The notes: generated by a model from the letters alone, not told the origin. Positions 8,131-18,150 are shown, counted from the stretch's first letter. The stretch: DNA of 64,000 nt from Leptospira sp. GIMC2001 (GCF_028462125.1 NZ_CP115468.1:1212501-1276500), one strand, 5' to 3'. A program made the numbers and translations.

Positions 8131-8775
8131 CTAGTTTGGCTTGCGCTTCTGATTTACGATTCTCTGGAAGTCGTTGATATTGTGAATAATTATTTTGTCG
8201 GGATAAAGATCCAATTTACCATTTTTAACGTATTGGTTTAGAACTTTCTGAACTTCACCCACAGGTTGCGCGCACCAATTTGCAATGTCTTCCACTGAAG
8301 TATTCAGGATCACTTCATGGAAACTATCATTGCTATTGTTCTTTTCGTGTAACATAAGAAATACGTCAGCAACTCGGCCAACAATATCATCCATTAGAAG
8401 AATCATAAGACGTCTTTTGGCATCATAGATTCTTACAGAGAAAATATTGAGTAATTTCATGGCAAGAGCTGGGTTCTTGGTCATAAGCATTTCGAAATTC
8501 GCACGATTAAAATTGAGTGCTTTCACTTCATTGACGGCAATCGCTGTTGCTGATCTTGGTTGCTCTTCTAAGATCGCCATCTCACCTAGGATATCTCCAG
8601 CTTCAAGCACATCCAATGTTTTGATGGAAGAGCCAACGGTTTTTGTTATCTTGACCTTGCCTTCTTTGATTAAATAGAAATCATTGCCAGGTTCGTATTC
8701 GCAGAAAAGAATTTCGTTTGGTTGGAAGACTTTTCCAAACTTCTCGAACATCGCTTCAAGCATCTGATCATTCAT
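8131..8775 (-). CDS. Crp/Fnr-family cyclic-nucleotide-responsive regulator
   Basis: The N-terminal cyclic-nucleotide-binding barrel (about 10-125) has an intact phosphate-binding cassette, [15 protein letters not shown] (64-78), whose Arg-Ser contacts the nucleotide phosphate in cAMP receptors. The C-terminal part (about 145-214) has the size and helix pattern of a winged helix ([20 protein letters not shown]), though its recognition helix is not a standard Crp one. It overlaps the upstream cNMP-TPR gene by 4 nt (8772-8775) and is translationally coupled to it. cAMP is the likely ligand, by motif only. Confidence 0.85.
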   Translation of the reverse strand: MNDQMLEAMFEKFGKVFQPNEILFCEYEPGNDFYLIKEGKVKITKTVGSSIKTLDVLEAGDILGEMAILEEQPRSATAIAVNEVKALNFNRANFEMLMTKNPALAMKLLNIFSVRIYDAKRRLMILLMDDIVGRVADVFLMLHEKNNSNDSFHEVILNTSVEDIANWCAQPVGEVQKVLNQYVKNGKLDLYPDKIIIHNINDFQRIVNQKRKPN

Positions 8776-9830
8776 GTTGATAACGCCTTTAGTTTAGTCT
8801 TGGCTGTGCTTGTCATACTATCATCAGCTGGAGGAAGGAGAGTAACTTTATTGAATAATGCTTTTGCTTTATCCTTTTCATTCAAAGCTTCTGATGCAAG
8901 TGCGAGATGATAGATCGCTTCTTTTAGCATGGAACCTTTTGGATATTTCTTGACATAGTTTGAAAAAGATCCAAAGCAAGCATCGAATTTATTCTTTTTA
9001 TAAAGAATCAATCCAATATGGAAAAGTGATTTCTCAACTGCGACTTCTTCATCTTGTGTAGTTGTATCTTCTCTATCACAGAGTGGCTTCAAAATTGTTT
9101 CTGCTTGATCCAATTGGTTTGCTTTGAAAAGAGTCAGACCTTTCTGAAATTGACCTTCTATTGAATTGGGATCTATGTTTGCAGTAGAAGTTTCTTTTGG
9201 AGCTTCGGCTGGAGTACGCAACATATCTTGGAGCTTACTCGCTTTTGATCCTGCATCACCTTGGTAAGTCAATGGTGGAATATTGATCGGGTAGGGAGCA
9301 TTGCGTGAGGCTGAATCATAAAGTTCTTTGGCACGTCCCGCATAATTGCCGTCAGGATAGTGTTTCATATACTGCTGGAAAGCGTAGGCTGCATGATCAT
9401 AGTTGCCGTTCTTATAAAAAACTTCTGCAACATTCATCAATTCGAAGGCTGGATTTTTGGCTTCGCCTTGTCCCAAAATTTCTCGGAGTTGCCTATGAAC
9501 TTGGCGCAACTGGCTCGAAAAAACTTTGAGCATTTTGATGATAAGATGGGTTTTGTTGGAAACAAATTTCTCGAATTCAGGGACTTTGAATACAAGTAAG
9601 GACGCGTCTCCCAGTATCTGCGCAGTTTCTTCTCTAGGATATCTTCCTAGTGCAGATTTTACACCGAAAAATTCACCGAGTCTTACGTCCTCTTTGAGTT
9701 CATTTCCATTGACACTCGTAAAAGTTAGTATGACTCTCCCTTTCTGGAGGACATAGATATCTTCTGCTTTGTCTTTCTCGAAGTAAACAATCGATCCGCT
9801 TTTGTAGTTTCTTATGATTGGGCCAGCCAA
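8772..9830 (-). CDS. cyclic-nucleotide-domain protein with tetratricopeptide repeats
   Basis: Residues 1 to about 120 form a cNMP-binding-like barrel, but the phosphate cassette is altered ([20 protein letters not shown], 52-71), so nucleotide binding may be lost. Residues about 125-352 hold helical TPR-type repeats ([20 protein letters not shown], and [20 protein letters not shown] near 270), resembling YbgF/outer-membrane-assembly TPR units. There is no HTH. It probably works as a scaffold or sensor with the Crp-like protein encoded immediately downstream, which overlaps it by 4 nt. Confidence 0.75.
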   Translation of the reverse strand: MAGPIIRNYKSGSIVYFEKDKAEDIYVLQKGRVILTFTSVNGNELKEDVRLGEFFGVKSALGRYPREETAQILGDASLLVFKVPEFEKFVSNKTHLIIKMLKVFSSQLRQVHRQLREILGQGEAKNPAFELMNVAEVFYKNGNYDHAAYAFQQYMKHYPDGNYAGRAKELYDSASRNAPYPINIPPLTYQGDAGSKASKLQDMLRTPAEAPKETSTANIDPNSIEGQFQKGLTLFKANQLDQAETILKPLCDREDTTTQDEEVAVEKSLFHIGLILYKKNKFDACFGSFSNYVKKYPKGSMLKEAIYHLALASEALNEKDKAKALFNKVTLLPPADDSMTSTAKTKLKALST

Positions 9831-9850
9831 ATCTTATCCTCGTAACCAGT

Positions 9851-11086
9851 TTATTCAATGATCGGCAAAAATGCCAAATCCTTTTTGTATCCAAGAGCCA
9901 TTCGAATGCTTTTAAGCAGTTTTTTTGGAGTTCCGACTAGAAACTTCTGATCCTGTTCTGCATTTCCTATTTTAATCATCTCACCATTTACTTGAAGATC
10001 CTTCATCAGGTTCTCAAAACGGCTATCACCATACAAAGGTTTTCCATCACAAACCAATAGTACAATATCGGAAGAATTTGCATGCAAAAGGTTTACATAA
10101 GGATCGGGATGATTCTTTTTTAATATTAATAAGTCGGCTTTTTTTCCCTTTTGAATGCTTCCAATTTGATCAGATAAACCAAAAGCCTTGGCAGGATTCT
10201 CGGTTACCATTTTGAAAATTTCCAACGGGGCGAGTCCTTCAGAATACTGCTCCGAATAGTAATTGCTCGCAGCTTTCATTTCTTCCAGAATATTATTGCT
10301 TCCCGCAAGTGCAAGATCCGTCCCCAAACTTACTGGAATTCCAGATTGAATCATATCTCTTATCGGCGAGGTTTTACCATAGAGAAATAGATTCGAAGTA
10401 GGGCACCATACAACATTTGCTTGAGCTTGTTTTATCTTAATCAAGTCTTTAGATTGAAATGGAATGCCGTGAACTAGAACAGAATTTTTCCCAAGAGCTC
10501 CATTTTTATCCAAGAAGTTCAGAGACGAAGCGGAGTCTTCATCAGTTCCTTCTCCGATATGGGTAACATAAGGAATATTTTTCTTCGTGGCAGTCTGGTA
10601 TTCTAGTGCGGGTCCATCTCCCCAACCAAGACTGTAGTCTCCTACATTATGAGATAAAGTATAATCCTTAACAAGTTTAATAGGAAGATTGTCAATAAAA
10701 GGTCTATTGAGAAATAGTGGAGCATGATCCATTACTGTCGTTGTGCCGCCCAGTATATTCTTATAAGCACCTAGCATATATAAGTCGGATATTTCTAAGG
10801 TTTGTCGTTCCGAGAATACAAGGGATGTCTTCAATTCATTGTCCCAAGAGAGCCAGCTTAAATATTTTTTGGCTCCACCAACTTTCGGAGAATAGGATCC
10901 GATTAAATGGTCGTGAGCATTGATAAGTCCTGGATAGATATACAATCCTTCTGCATCCAAGACTGGGCAGTCAGAACTCGGATCAAGAGAATCCAATGAT
11001 TTTATAATTGCGTTGGAAATATGGATGTCAACTTTTCTTGCACCGTCAACTCCCACAATTTCCGCATTTTGAATTTCCCATTCCAT
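9851..11086 (-). CDS. amidohydrolase-superfamily metal-dependent hydrolase
   Basis: A TIM-barrel amidohydrolase with the zinc ligands H58 and H60 (NAHDH), H176 (VTHIGEG), H206 (VHG) and D257 (SLGTD). The layout follows the cytosine/guanine deaminase and SsnA/chlorohydrolase branch. The C-terminal composite sandwich contains GSIQKGKKADLLIL. The substrate is unknown; a deaminated purine/pyrimidine-like or cyclic amide compound is an inference from the family. The LysM protein is encoded 10 nt upstream on the same strand, suggesting co-transcription. Confidence 0.8.
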   Translation of the reverse strand: MEWEIQNAEIVGVDGARKVDIHISNAIIKSLDSLDPSSDCPVLDAEGLYIYPGLINAHDHLIGSYSPKVGGAKKYLSWLSWDNELKTSLVFSERQTLEISDLYMLGAYKNILGGTTTVMDHAPLFLNRPFIDNLPIKLVKDYTLSHNVGDYSLGWGDGPALEYQTATKKNIPYVTHIGEGTDEDSASSLNFLDKNGALGKNSVLVHGIPFQSKDLIKIKQAQANVVWCPTSNLFLYGKTSPIRDMIQSGIPVSLGTDLALAGSNNILEEMKAASNYYSEQYSEGLAPLEIFKMVTENPAKAFGLSDQIGSIQKGKKADLLILKKNHPDPYVNLLHANSSDIVLLVCDGKPLYGDSRFENLMKDLQVNGEMIKIGNAEQDQKFLVGTPKKLLKSIRMALGYKKDLAFLPIIE

Positions 11087-11096
11087 ATATAACCTA

Positions 11097-11765
11097 TTAG
11101 CCTTTTCGAATATACGGTAAAGGATCGATAGCCTTTTCCCTTAGATTGATTTGAAAATATAATCCTTTTTTGATTTCTGTGCTACCGACTAGCTCTCCTT
11201 GAGAGATTGCTTGTCCTTCACCAACCATCACCTTACCGAGGTTCCCATAAACAGAATAGTATCCACCGTAGTGTTGCAAAATCACATAATTGCCGTATCC
11301 ATCCATGTAGTCAATCGCAACGACTTTCCCTCCTCGAGATGCAATCACTGAATCGGAAATTTTTTTATTCTGGAATAGAATTCCTTTATGAGGAATATAA
11401 CTGACTGGAGAAAAATTTTGCACAATGGGTCTATACTGGTTGAGAGGATAACGAAACAATCCAGTATCCGAACTGGAACCATGATCGGAATTTGATTGAG
11501 AATGAGCAGTTTGTGTGCTTGCTTTAGAATTGTTTATACTCGCGAAAATGGGAATCCTCAATATTTCACCAACAAAGAGTCTCGGATTTTTTTTCTTCGC
11601 GGCATTCCATCTATAGATTTCTTGGGTTGTTACCGCAAATTTCTTTCCAATTCCAAATAAGGTATCGTTTTTCTGTACTTTGTAATTTCTAAAACTGAGG
11701 ATTTCTGCGAAAAGAAAATTTGGCAGACATACCAAGATTAGCGATAGAATTATAAATTTTTTCAC
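11097..11765 (-). CDS. LysM and degenerate LytM (M23) periplasmic protein, NlpD/EnvC-like
   Basis: Signal peptide at 1-20 (cut after FLFA), LysM peptidoglycan-binding domain at about 28-73, low-complexity Ser linker, then an M23/LytM fold at about 125-217. The zinc site is broken: HxGxD is HKGIL (the Asp is lost), the expected YxHL is YGNL, and the final His motif reads YFQI. H126 and H165 remain. Such LytM domains in EnvC and NlpD do not cut peptidoglycan but activate amidases, so a division or cell-separation role is inferred. Confidence 0.8.
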   Translation of the reverse strand: MKKFIILSLILVCLPNFLFAEILSFRNYKVQKNDTLFGIGKKFAVTTQEIYRWNAAKKKNPRLFVGEILRIPIFASINNSKASTQTAHSQSNSDHGSSSDTGLFRYPLNQYRPIVQNFSPVSYIPHKGILFQNKKISDSVIASRGGKVVAIDYMDGYGNYVILQHYGGYYSVYGNLGKVMVGEGQAISQGELVGSTEIKKGLYFQINLREKAIDPLPYIRKG

Positions 11766-11841
11766 AAGCGATCCCTTTGTAATTTTCGGATCGAGTGCTA
11801 CGGGAATATAGGAAGACCCTCAGCTTTTTGTGGGTTTCTCC

Positions 11842-11861
11842 ATAAAAAACGAGGGTCTCGT
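11842..11861 (-). terminator. weak terminator after fusA
   Basis: On the minus strand ACGAG-ACC-CTCGT forms a 5-bp stem, followed by a T-run. A competing longer pairing joins 11814-11821 with 11851-11858 (AGACCCTC/GAGGGTCT). The region lies between the fusA stop and the LysM gene. Confidence 0.4.
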
Positions 11862-11886
11862 GTAAGTAGACTTTACAATGAAAATA

Positions 11887-13998
11887 CTATTCTTCTGAAA
11901 TAGTAACTTTGTATTTCTTGGTCAATTCTTCTGCTACGTTTCTTGGAACTGGCGCATACTTCGCAAATTCCATAGAAAATTCAGCTTTTCCTTGAGTGGA
12001 AGACCTGAGAACAGTTGAATAACCAAACATTTCCGAAAGTGGCACTTCTGCTTCCACTTTGCAGTATTGGTCTTCTTCTGTCGTGTTCAAGATTATACCA
12101 CGTCTCTGATTGAGAGAAGCAAGGATTGCACCTTGGAATTCTGAAGGTCCTTCAACGTCCACTTTCATGATAGGCTCTAAGATAATTGGAGATGCTTTAC
12201 CAAATCCTTGTCTAAAACCGTAACGTGCACCGATCTGGAATGCCATATCTGATGAGTCAACATCATGGTAAGATCCGTCATTGATTACACAACGTACGCC
12301 AATGATTGGGAATCCAATAAGATTACCACGAGATAGACAAGAACGGAATCCTTTATCACAAGATCCAATGTATTCACGTGGAATCGATCCACCAACAATC
12401 TTATCTACGAATTCATAGTCTTTGTTTTCTTCGGCAGGGATCGGCTCCAAATATCCAGCGACTCGAGAGAATTGTCCCTGACCACCAGTTTGTTTCTTAT
12501 GAGTGTAGTCAAAATCTGCGCGCTGCGTGATTGTCTCACGATAAGCAACCTGAGGTGCTCCCGTTACTAGATCCACACCGTATTCACGTTTCATTCTTTC
12601 GATATATACTTCTAAATGAAGTTCACCCATTCCCTTGATGATGGTTTGGCCTGATTCTTGATCTACTTCTGTTTGGAAGGTTGGGTCTTCTTTTGTGAAA
12701 CGGTTTAGAGCTTTTGCTAAGTTAGCTAGTTGCTTGCCATCTTTACACTCGATTGTGAGCGAGATAACTGGATTCGGAACAAACATAGATTCCATAGTTA
12801 GCTTGGACTTACCGTCTGTGAATGTATCCCCAGAAGCACAGTCAATACCAAATAGAGCAACAATGTCTCCAGCTTCTGCTGAGTTGATCTCTTCCATTTC
12901 TTCCGAGTGCATACGAACAAGTCGTCCGACGTTGTGCTTCTTGCCGGTGGAAGAGTTGTAGATCGCCATACCTTTTTGGATTTTACCTTGGTAGACACGA
13001 ATATATGTTAGCTGACCGTAACGGCCATCTTCCAACTTGAATGCTAGGCATACTAATGGTTTTTCGAAATTCGATTCCAATACGATCTCAGAATCTTCGT
13101 TATCAATTTCCATCGCTGTATTTCTTACATCCAATGGAGATCCAAGATAGTCAGTTACTCCATCAAGAAGTTTCTGAACACCCTTGTTCTTGAAAGCAGA
13201 TCCCATGAATACTGGAACAAATTTAAGAGCTAAAACTCCATTACGAATCGCTTGCTTAATCATTGCCTCTGTTGGCTCACCTTCAAGCATTGCTTCCATC
13301 AATTCATCACTGAATTTGGACACTTCGTCCAGAAGCTCTTCTCTCTTTTCCTCGCACATTGCTTTCATTTCATCAGGAATATCTTTTATAACGATGTCTA
13401 GACCGTCTTTTCCTTCGAAATAGTATGCTTTCATATCAACTAGGTCAACGATTCCAACCAAATCATTTTCTAGACCAATAGGAACTTGAACTGGGAACGC
13501 GTTTAGATGGAGTTTTTCACGTAATTGTCCAATGACTTTCCAAGGATTTGCACCTGTTCTATCCAATTTATTGATAAATGCAAGTCTTGGAACACTGTAC
13601 CTTTTCATCTGACGGTCAACAGTGATGGACTGAGACTGAACTCCAGCTACACCGCATAGAACCATAATTGCTGAATCCAAAACTCTCAATGAACGCTCTA
13701 CTTCAATTGTGAAGTCCACGTGACCTGGTGTATCAATGATGTTGATGGTTGTATCTTTCCAAGTGCAGTAAGTAGCTGCCGATTGGATTGTAATTCCACG
13801 TTCTCTTTCTAATTCCATGGAGTCCATTTTGGCTCCAACTCCGTCCTTTCCTCTAACTTCATGGATTGCGTGAATACGGTTCGTATAAAATAAAATTCTT
13901 TCGGTAAGTGTGGTCTTGCCTGAGTCGATATGGGCTGAAATCCCAATATTTCTTGTTTTAAGAAGTTTCTCAGTTGGCGTAAAAGTGGCAGTGCTCAT
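11887..13998 (-). CDS. fusA: translation elongation factor G (spirochaetal/mitochondrial type)
   Basis: EF-G drives ribosomal translocation with GTP. G1 is AHIDSGKTT (22-30), the switch I region has [14 protein letters not shown]3 is DTPGHVDF, and G4 is NKLDR. The 703 residues cover all five EF-G domains. The wording around switch I ([19 protein letters not shown]) is that of the spdEFG1/mtEFG1 group and not the canonical E. coli FusA group; members of that group in spirochaetes do translocation while a second EF-G does recycling. The start [10 protein letters not shown] has GAGGA 7 nt upstream. Confidence 0.93.
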   Translation of the reverse strand: MSTATFTPTEKLLKTRNIGISAHIDSGKTTLTERILFYTNRIHAIHEVRGKDGVGAKMDSMELERERGITIQSAATYCTWKDTTINIIDTPGHVDFTIEVERSLRVLDSAIMVLCGVAGVQSQSITVDRQMKRYSVPRLAFINKLDRTGANPWKVIGQLREKLHLNAFPVQVPIGLENDLVGIVDLVDMKAYYFEGKDGLDIVIKDIPDEMKAMCEEKREELLDEVSKFSDELMEAMLEGEPTEAMIKQAIRNGVLALKFVPVFMGSAFKNKGVQKLLDGVTDYLGSPLDVRNTAMEIDNEDSEIVLESNFEKPLVCLAFKLEDGRYGQLTYIRVYQGKIQKGMAIYNSSTGKKHNVGRLVRMHSEEMEEINSAEAGDIVALFGIDCASGDTFTDGKSKLTMESMFVPNPVISLTIECKDGKQLANLAKALNRFTKEDPTFQTEVDQESGQTIIKGMGELHLEVYIERMKREYGVDLVTGAPQVAYRETITQRADFDYTHKKQTGGQGQFSRVAGYLEPIPAEENKDYEFVDKIVGGSIPREYIGSCDKGFRSCLSRGNLIGFPIIGVRCVINDGSYHDVDSSDMAFQIGARYGFRQGFGKASPIILEPIMKVDVEGPSEFQGAILASLNQRRGIILNTTEEDQYCKVEAEVPLSEMFGYSTVLRSSTQGKAEFSMEFAKYAPVPRNVAEELTKKYKVTISEE

Positions 13999-14012
13999 AA
14001 AATCCTCGGTAT

Positions 14013-14026
14013 TTGGTAATTACCAA
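14013..14026. promoter_or_regulatory. 14-bp perfect palindrome between fusA and trkH
   Basis: TTGGTAATTACCAA is a perfect palindrome 15 nt upstream of the fusA start codon, in the 100-bp gap between two divergent genes. It could be an operator or part of the fusA leader. No regulator can be named. Confidence 0.35.
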
Positions 14027-14098
14027 TCTGGTAAAAGACCTTGGCTTGTAAAGGAATTTTGATTTGGTTTTCCTCGGTTGATTTTTAGTCTGACCTGG

Positions 14099-15637
14099 AT
14101 GAGATTTATCCAAGAGTTGTTTTCACAGCTTTCCGTTGCGCGTGTCGTCGTTATCGGATTTATGTTAGCGATTTCTCTGGGAAGTCTTGCAATATTCATA
14201 TCCGAACGCGGCGCACTCAGCTATGTGGATTCTTTTTACCTATCGGCGTCGGCAGTTTGTATTACTGGCCTCTCACCCATACCCTTAAGTGAATTGGAAA
14301 AGTCCACTCAGGCTATTTTATTATTCCTGATTCAACTCGGTGGTCTTGGTATCATCAGTTTTACCGTGTTGATTGGTGTATTGATTCTAAAAGGGATGAG
14401 CCGCAATACCAAGTTCAATATGTTTGTAAAAGAAGCAATCGACTCTCCCGAAGACAATAAAATTGAATCCGTATATTCTTCGAAAGAAGTGAACCGAGTT
14501 CTTCTATCGATTATTAATATTTCTTTTACAATTGAGGCAATAGGAACAATTCTTATTTACTATACTTTTCCTGAGGATATTCCAGCTGATACGGATCGAT
14601 TGTTTCTTAGTCTTTTTACTAGTATTTCAGCGTTCAATAATGCTGGTTTCTCGATTCTGGACGATTTGTCCATAATTACTTACGATCCAAGATCCATATA
14701 TATCGTTTCATCCTTAGCAATTTTGGGAGGTATTGGATTCCCCGTTATCATTTATATAGAAAAAATATTTCTCGAAGCCTTGCATAGAGGTTTGTTTTAT
14801 CTGGAATCATTGCTTGAAACACATTATTATAGTTATATATTGAATCATCCAGAAAAGACAGAATATCCATCTCTCTATCCTTTTATTCTCAAAATTTCCC
14901 ATATGGTAGATGAGAGGTTGGATACATACAATATGCATTTACATGGTGAATCGAATCGTATTCAGACAAAATTGCTATTTTATGGTACATTGATTTTGTT
15001 ATTACTTGGGACAGTTTTTGTGTATGCTCTTGAGTCTTCTAATCCGCACACTTTGTACGGAATGGATGCATCAGTAAAAATTGCCAATTCTTTCTTCATT
15101 AGTGTATGTTCAAGAACATCAGGATTTAATACTTTTGATCTAACAGGGATTAATGATGCTACGATCGTTATGATTTGCATCCTAATGTTTATTGGTGGAG
15201 GACCTCAAGGAACAGCCGGTGGTGTCAAAATTACAACTTTTGCCATCTTGGTAGTGTATCTAAAAAACGTAATCAATCCATCCAAAACAGTGCAAATTTT
15301 TGGAGAGACTGTATCGAAGAATTCTGTTGCGATTAGTATACGAGTCTATTTTCTTGCAACTTCTGCGATCGCAGTTATATTTATCATTCTCACATTACTA
15401 AATCGCAATGAACATAGCTTGCATGTTGTATTTTTTGAGATGATGTCTGCCTTCTCAACTGTTGGGTTTTCACTCGGACTTACTCCAACTCTAGGTGATA
15501 TAGAAAAGTTATTCTATTGCTTGATAATGTTTGTAGGTCGAATTGGAGTCTTCACTGTTCTAATTGCAATGACTGGACATGCTGGAGTTCCAAAAATGGG
15601 GGATGATGACGAGAGTGTCAAAATCCAAGTCGGTTAA
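14099..15637 (+). CDS. TrkH/KtrB-family potassium uptake channel
   Basis: A hydrophobic 512-residue protein with the four selectivity-filter P-loops of the Trk/Ktr/HKT superfamily: SAVCITGLSPI, SISAFNNAGFSI, SVCSRTSGFNTF and MMSAFSTVGFSLG. Each has the key glycine that lines the K+ pore. It needs a cytosolic RCK partner (TrkA/KtrA), which is not in this window. The open frame extends up to a TTG at 14078, but the ATG at 14099 starts just before the first membrane helix and is preferred; no strong Shine-Dalgarno is seen for either. It is divergent from fusA. Confidence 0.88.
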   Translation: MRFIQELFSQLSVARVVVIGFMLAISLGSLAIFISERGALSYVDSFYLSASAVCITGLSPIPLSELEKSTQAILLFLIQLGGLGIISFTVLIGVLILKGMSRNTKFNMFVKEAIDSPEDNKIESVYSSKEVNRVLLSIINISFTIEAIGTILIYYTFPEDIPADTDRLFLSLFTSISAFNNAGFSILDDLSIITYDPRSIYIVSSLAILGGIGFPVIIYIEKIFLEALHRGLFYLESLLETHYYSYILNHPEKTEYPSLYPFILKISHMVDERLDTYNMHLHGESNRIQTKLLFYGTLILLLLGTVFVYALESSNPHTLYGMDASVKIANSFFISVCSRTSGFNTFDLTGINDATIVMICILMFIGGGPQGTAGGVKITTFAILVVYLKNVINPSKTVQIFGETVSKNSVAISIRVYFLATSAIAVIFIILTLLNRNEHSLHVVFFEMMSAFSTVGFSLGLTPTLGDIEKLFYCLIMFVGRIGVFTVLIAMTGHAGVPKMGDDDESVKIQVG

Positions 15638-15689
15638 TTTTACTTGCCAAGAGAGCAATGTTTTAGAAATAATTAAATGAGGAAATCAT

Positions 15690-16715
15690 ATGAAGCTGAT
15701 TGAATATTTTAAAATAAAGATAAAAAAACCAATCCTTAGCCAAGAAGAAATGGTAAAGGAAAATCAGAAAAAAAAATATTACACTCAATTGGAGCAAGCT
15801 TCTTCTCGATTGGAATCTATAGAAATACTGGTCGCTAATAATAAGAATAACGACAGCTTCATTCTTGGCACTCACTTAGCGGTTGATATTTTTAATCTAT
15901 TTGCTAATTATTATAAAATGAAAAATCTATTTACTATTGAAGAGGTAAAAGCTTCGATTGGATCTTTTTCAGACTCTAAGGTGAAAGATCTATTTGAAAA
16001 ATGTGAATTTATTACTAATTACAAACCAAATATAGATCCAACAGATGAATATTGTGAAGCGATGGAGACATCAGTTTCAGGGTTACTTCACGGTACAGAG
16101 AAGTTTTTTAAGCATATCAATCGAACAGATCTTTTTACGCCAATGGATGAGTTCAATAGACGTTGGAAAACTCAGTCGAGTATTGCTGTTTTTATAGCCG
16201 TTTTTATATTTGGTAGCTTGGTGATAGATGCAATTAGCAAGCCTACAATTCACAAAGACGTTGCACAGTTTTATTACACAACAGAGCCAAACACTAATTT
16301 TACAGAAGAACAATCTGTTCGAACCCCCCTTGAAATGATAGATAAAGGACAGTGGAAGGAAATAGCTTTCGATATACCAGAAGGAACAAAACCGTTTCAA
16401 TTGATTCGGTTTGATCCATTAACACAGGTTAAAGCTAAATTCACTTTAGCTGAAGTTAAATATTTGTCAGCAAATGGAAAAATCATTTTTCAAAGAGACT
16501 TTAGTTTGACGGAAAATCTATTTCCGGCCAACACGAGTCAGCTTGGCGATTTTCATGACTTTAAACCTGGCAAAAACAAAGTAGGTGGTTTTATGGAAAT
16601 GGTGACTACGGGAACCGATCCTTATATTACCTTTGATCTTCCATCAAAAATTGCGGTAGCAAAAGTCATTTTCAAAATTAGAGTTCTTGAAGATTTTAAG
16701 AAGTTTGAGGAATAA
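15690..16715 (+). CDS. single-TM protein of unknown function, paralogue A
   Basis: 341 residues: a charged, helical N-terminal half (about 1-155) with the pattern QLEQASSRLESIEIL, one membrane segment near 162-182 (SIAVFIAVFIFGSLVIDAI), then a soluble, probably extracytoplasmic, domain with beta-rich character. It closely parallels the gene at 19698: both share SRLESI, a DLFTxMDxFNR box just before the membrane segment, the YLxxxGK..F.R.F pattern and a C-terminal KKFE. No family is recognised. The downstream UbiA-type gene begins at its 3' end. Confidence 0.7.
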   Translation: MKLIEYFKIKIKKPILSQEEMVKENQKKKYYTQLEQASSRLESIEILVANNKNNDSFILGTHLAVDIFNLFANYYKMKNLFTIEEVKASIGSFSDSKVKDLFEKCEFITNYKPNIDPTDEYCEAMETSVSGLLHGTEKFFKHINRTDLFTPMDEFNRRWKTQSSIAVFIAVFIFGSLVIDAISKPTIHKDVAQFYYTTEPNTNFTEEQSVRTPLEMIDKGQWKEIAFDIPEGTKPFQLIRFDPLTQVKAKFTLAEVKYLSANGKIIFQRDFSLTENLFPANTSQLGDFHDFKPGKNKVGGFMEMVTTGTDPYITFDLPSKIAVAKVIFKIRVLEDFKKFEE

Positions 16716-17628
16716 TACACTGAAACGATCTTTAATTTTATTTCTTAAATTGATGAGAATCCCGCAGTGGATCAAGAATGTGATCTTATTTGCGGCATTG
16801 ATTTTTGGTAAGAAAATAACAGATGAAACCGCTGTTATTTCCTCTGTGATTGCATTCTTTTTATTTTCAATTACTGCATCCTGCCAGTACGTAATTAACG
16901 ATTATCTGGATCGAGAAGAAGACTCTCAACATCCTGAGAAGAAACATAGACCACTTGCCTCCGGGGAATTGGATTCTTCCTTTGCACTGTTTCTTACAGC
17001 GATCATTCTTCCTTTAGCATTGATCGGATCTTATATGTTAAAACCAGCATTCGCTGTTATAGTTGCATTCTATTTGGCTTTTAATATCGTCTATAGCAAA
17101 TTCCTTAAGCATATTGTAATATTAGATGTCATGAGTATAAGTATGGGTTTTGTTCTGAGGGCAATTGCTGGCGCGATCGTTGTTGGAGTTGCATTTTCTT
17201 CTTGGTTGATTTTGTGCACATTTATGCTCTCTCTATTCTGGGGATTTAGTAAAAGGCGAGGGGAATTGAATTTACTCGAAGCTGATGCATCGAAGCATAG
17301 AAAAATTCTCAACGAATATTCGGTAAGTTTTTTGGATTTGATGATGGGAATTGTTGCTACTATGACATTGATGAGTTACATGATGTATACGATTAGCCCT
17401 TCGACTATTCAGAATCTAGGTACGGATAAATTGGTTTATACTGTTCCGATTGTCGTTTATGCAATTTTTCGCAGTCTTTACATCATCTATATAAAAAATA
17501 TGGGCCATAACCCAACCAAAGCAATTCTAACTGATAGGTCTGTTCTTGCTTCTGGATTCTTATGGCTAGTCGTCGTTTTCCTGATTATGTACATTCGAAT
17601 CGATTTGAACCTACCTACTGAATTCTAG
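16705..17628 (+). CDS. UbiA-family prenyltransferase, decaprenyl-phosphate phosphoribosyltransferase-like
   Basis: An integral membrane UbiA-fold enzyme with about nine segments. The first Asp-rich motif is NDYLDREEDS (frame residues 71-80), followed by HPEKKHRPLASGEL, the form typical of 5-phosphoribosyl-1-diphosphate:polyprenyl-phosphate transferases (Rv3806c-like). The second has YSKFLKHIVILDV, then GFVLRAIAGA, SSWL and SKRRGEL. It would make a polyprenyl-phosphate pentose donor. The start is uncertain: TTG 16687, TTG 16705, CTG 16720 (7 nt after GAGGA) and ATG 16753 are all in frame. A thioredoxin-like gene follows 9 nt downstream. Confidence 0.8.
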   Translation: MRNNTLKRSLILFLKLMRIPQWIKNVILFAALIFGKKITDETAVISSVIAFFLFSITASCQYVINDYLDREEDSQHPEKKHRPLASGELDSSFALFLTAIILPLALIGSYMLKPAFAVIVAFYLAFNIVYSKFLKHIVILDVMSISMGFVLRAIAGAIVVGVAFSSWLILCTFMLSLFWGFSKRRGELNLLEADASKHRKILNEYSVSFLDLMMGIVATMTLMSYMMYTISPSTIQNLGTDKLVYTVPIVVYAIFRSLYIIYIKNMGHNPTKAILTDRSVLASGFLWLVVVFLIMYIRIDLNLPTEF

Positions 17629-17637
17629 AAGGGTAAA

Positions 17638-18150
17638 ATGACTCAAACTCATAAAACAATTTTCAAATATTTCGGAATCATTATTGTATTCTTAATTTTT
17701 TCTATTTTTATTGCTTTTTTTCGTGCAACAGATCACGGAAATGCTCCATCTCTATTGGGTGCCAAAACAGTTGTGGGCGGGGAATTGGAGGAGATACTGA
17801 TTGCTGGTAAGCCAACAATCTATTACTTCTGGGCGACATGGTGTACGGTCTGTAAGGCGAATGAGCCATTTCTTAAAGCTTCTGCGATCAATCACCATGA
17901 GAGAGGATTTAATATAATTTCCTTAGAAGAAGGTCATGGCAATTATGAAGATTTAGAAAAACTTGTAAATGAGAAGGAAATAAATTATCCACTGGCAATG
18001 ATCAATGCTCATATACTAAGAGAATTCCAAATTCATAGCTATCCAACGACTGTTTTCGCTGATAAGAACGGAGTTATTCGTTTTGTTGATACGGGAATAC
18101 TCAATCCAATTAGTTTCTGGATTCGCCTTCGTATTCTTCGAATATTGTAA
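17638..18150 (+). CDS. membrane-anchored thioredoxin-like protein (TlpA/ScsD type)
   Basis: One N-terminal membrane anchor (about 10-28), then a periplasmic thioredoxin fold with the active site WATWCTVC (C69, C72) and a cis-Pro region HSYPTTVFAD. The CTVC dipeptide differs from the CGPC of cytosolic thioredoxin and fits TlpA/ScsD-like periplasmic oxidoreductases. It could reduce or oxidise cysteines in exported proteins. It sits 9 nt after the UbiA-type gene and 46 nt before a GT-C-like gene, so it is likely in the same operon. Confidence 0.82.
   Translation: MTQTHKTIFKYFGIIIVFLIFSIFIAFFRATDHGNAPSLLGAKTVVGGELEEILIAGKPTIYYFWATWCTVCKANEPFLKASAINHHERGFNIISLEEGHGNYEDLEKLVNEKEINYPLAMINAHILREFQIHSYPTTVFADKNGVIRFVDTGILNPISFWIRLRILRIL

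Noticed and set aside
11814..11858. Long stem AGACCCTC/GAGGGTCT between fusA and the LysM gene as a riboswitch
   Set aside because: A 29-nt A/T-rich loop and no conserved core that I can recognise. Only a weak terminator is annotated.
15663..15875. 70-codon minus-strand frame rich in Phe and Leu over paralogue A
   Set aside because: It is the antisense of the Lys/Glu-rich N-terminal coding region, which reads as hydrophobic by codon complement.
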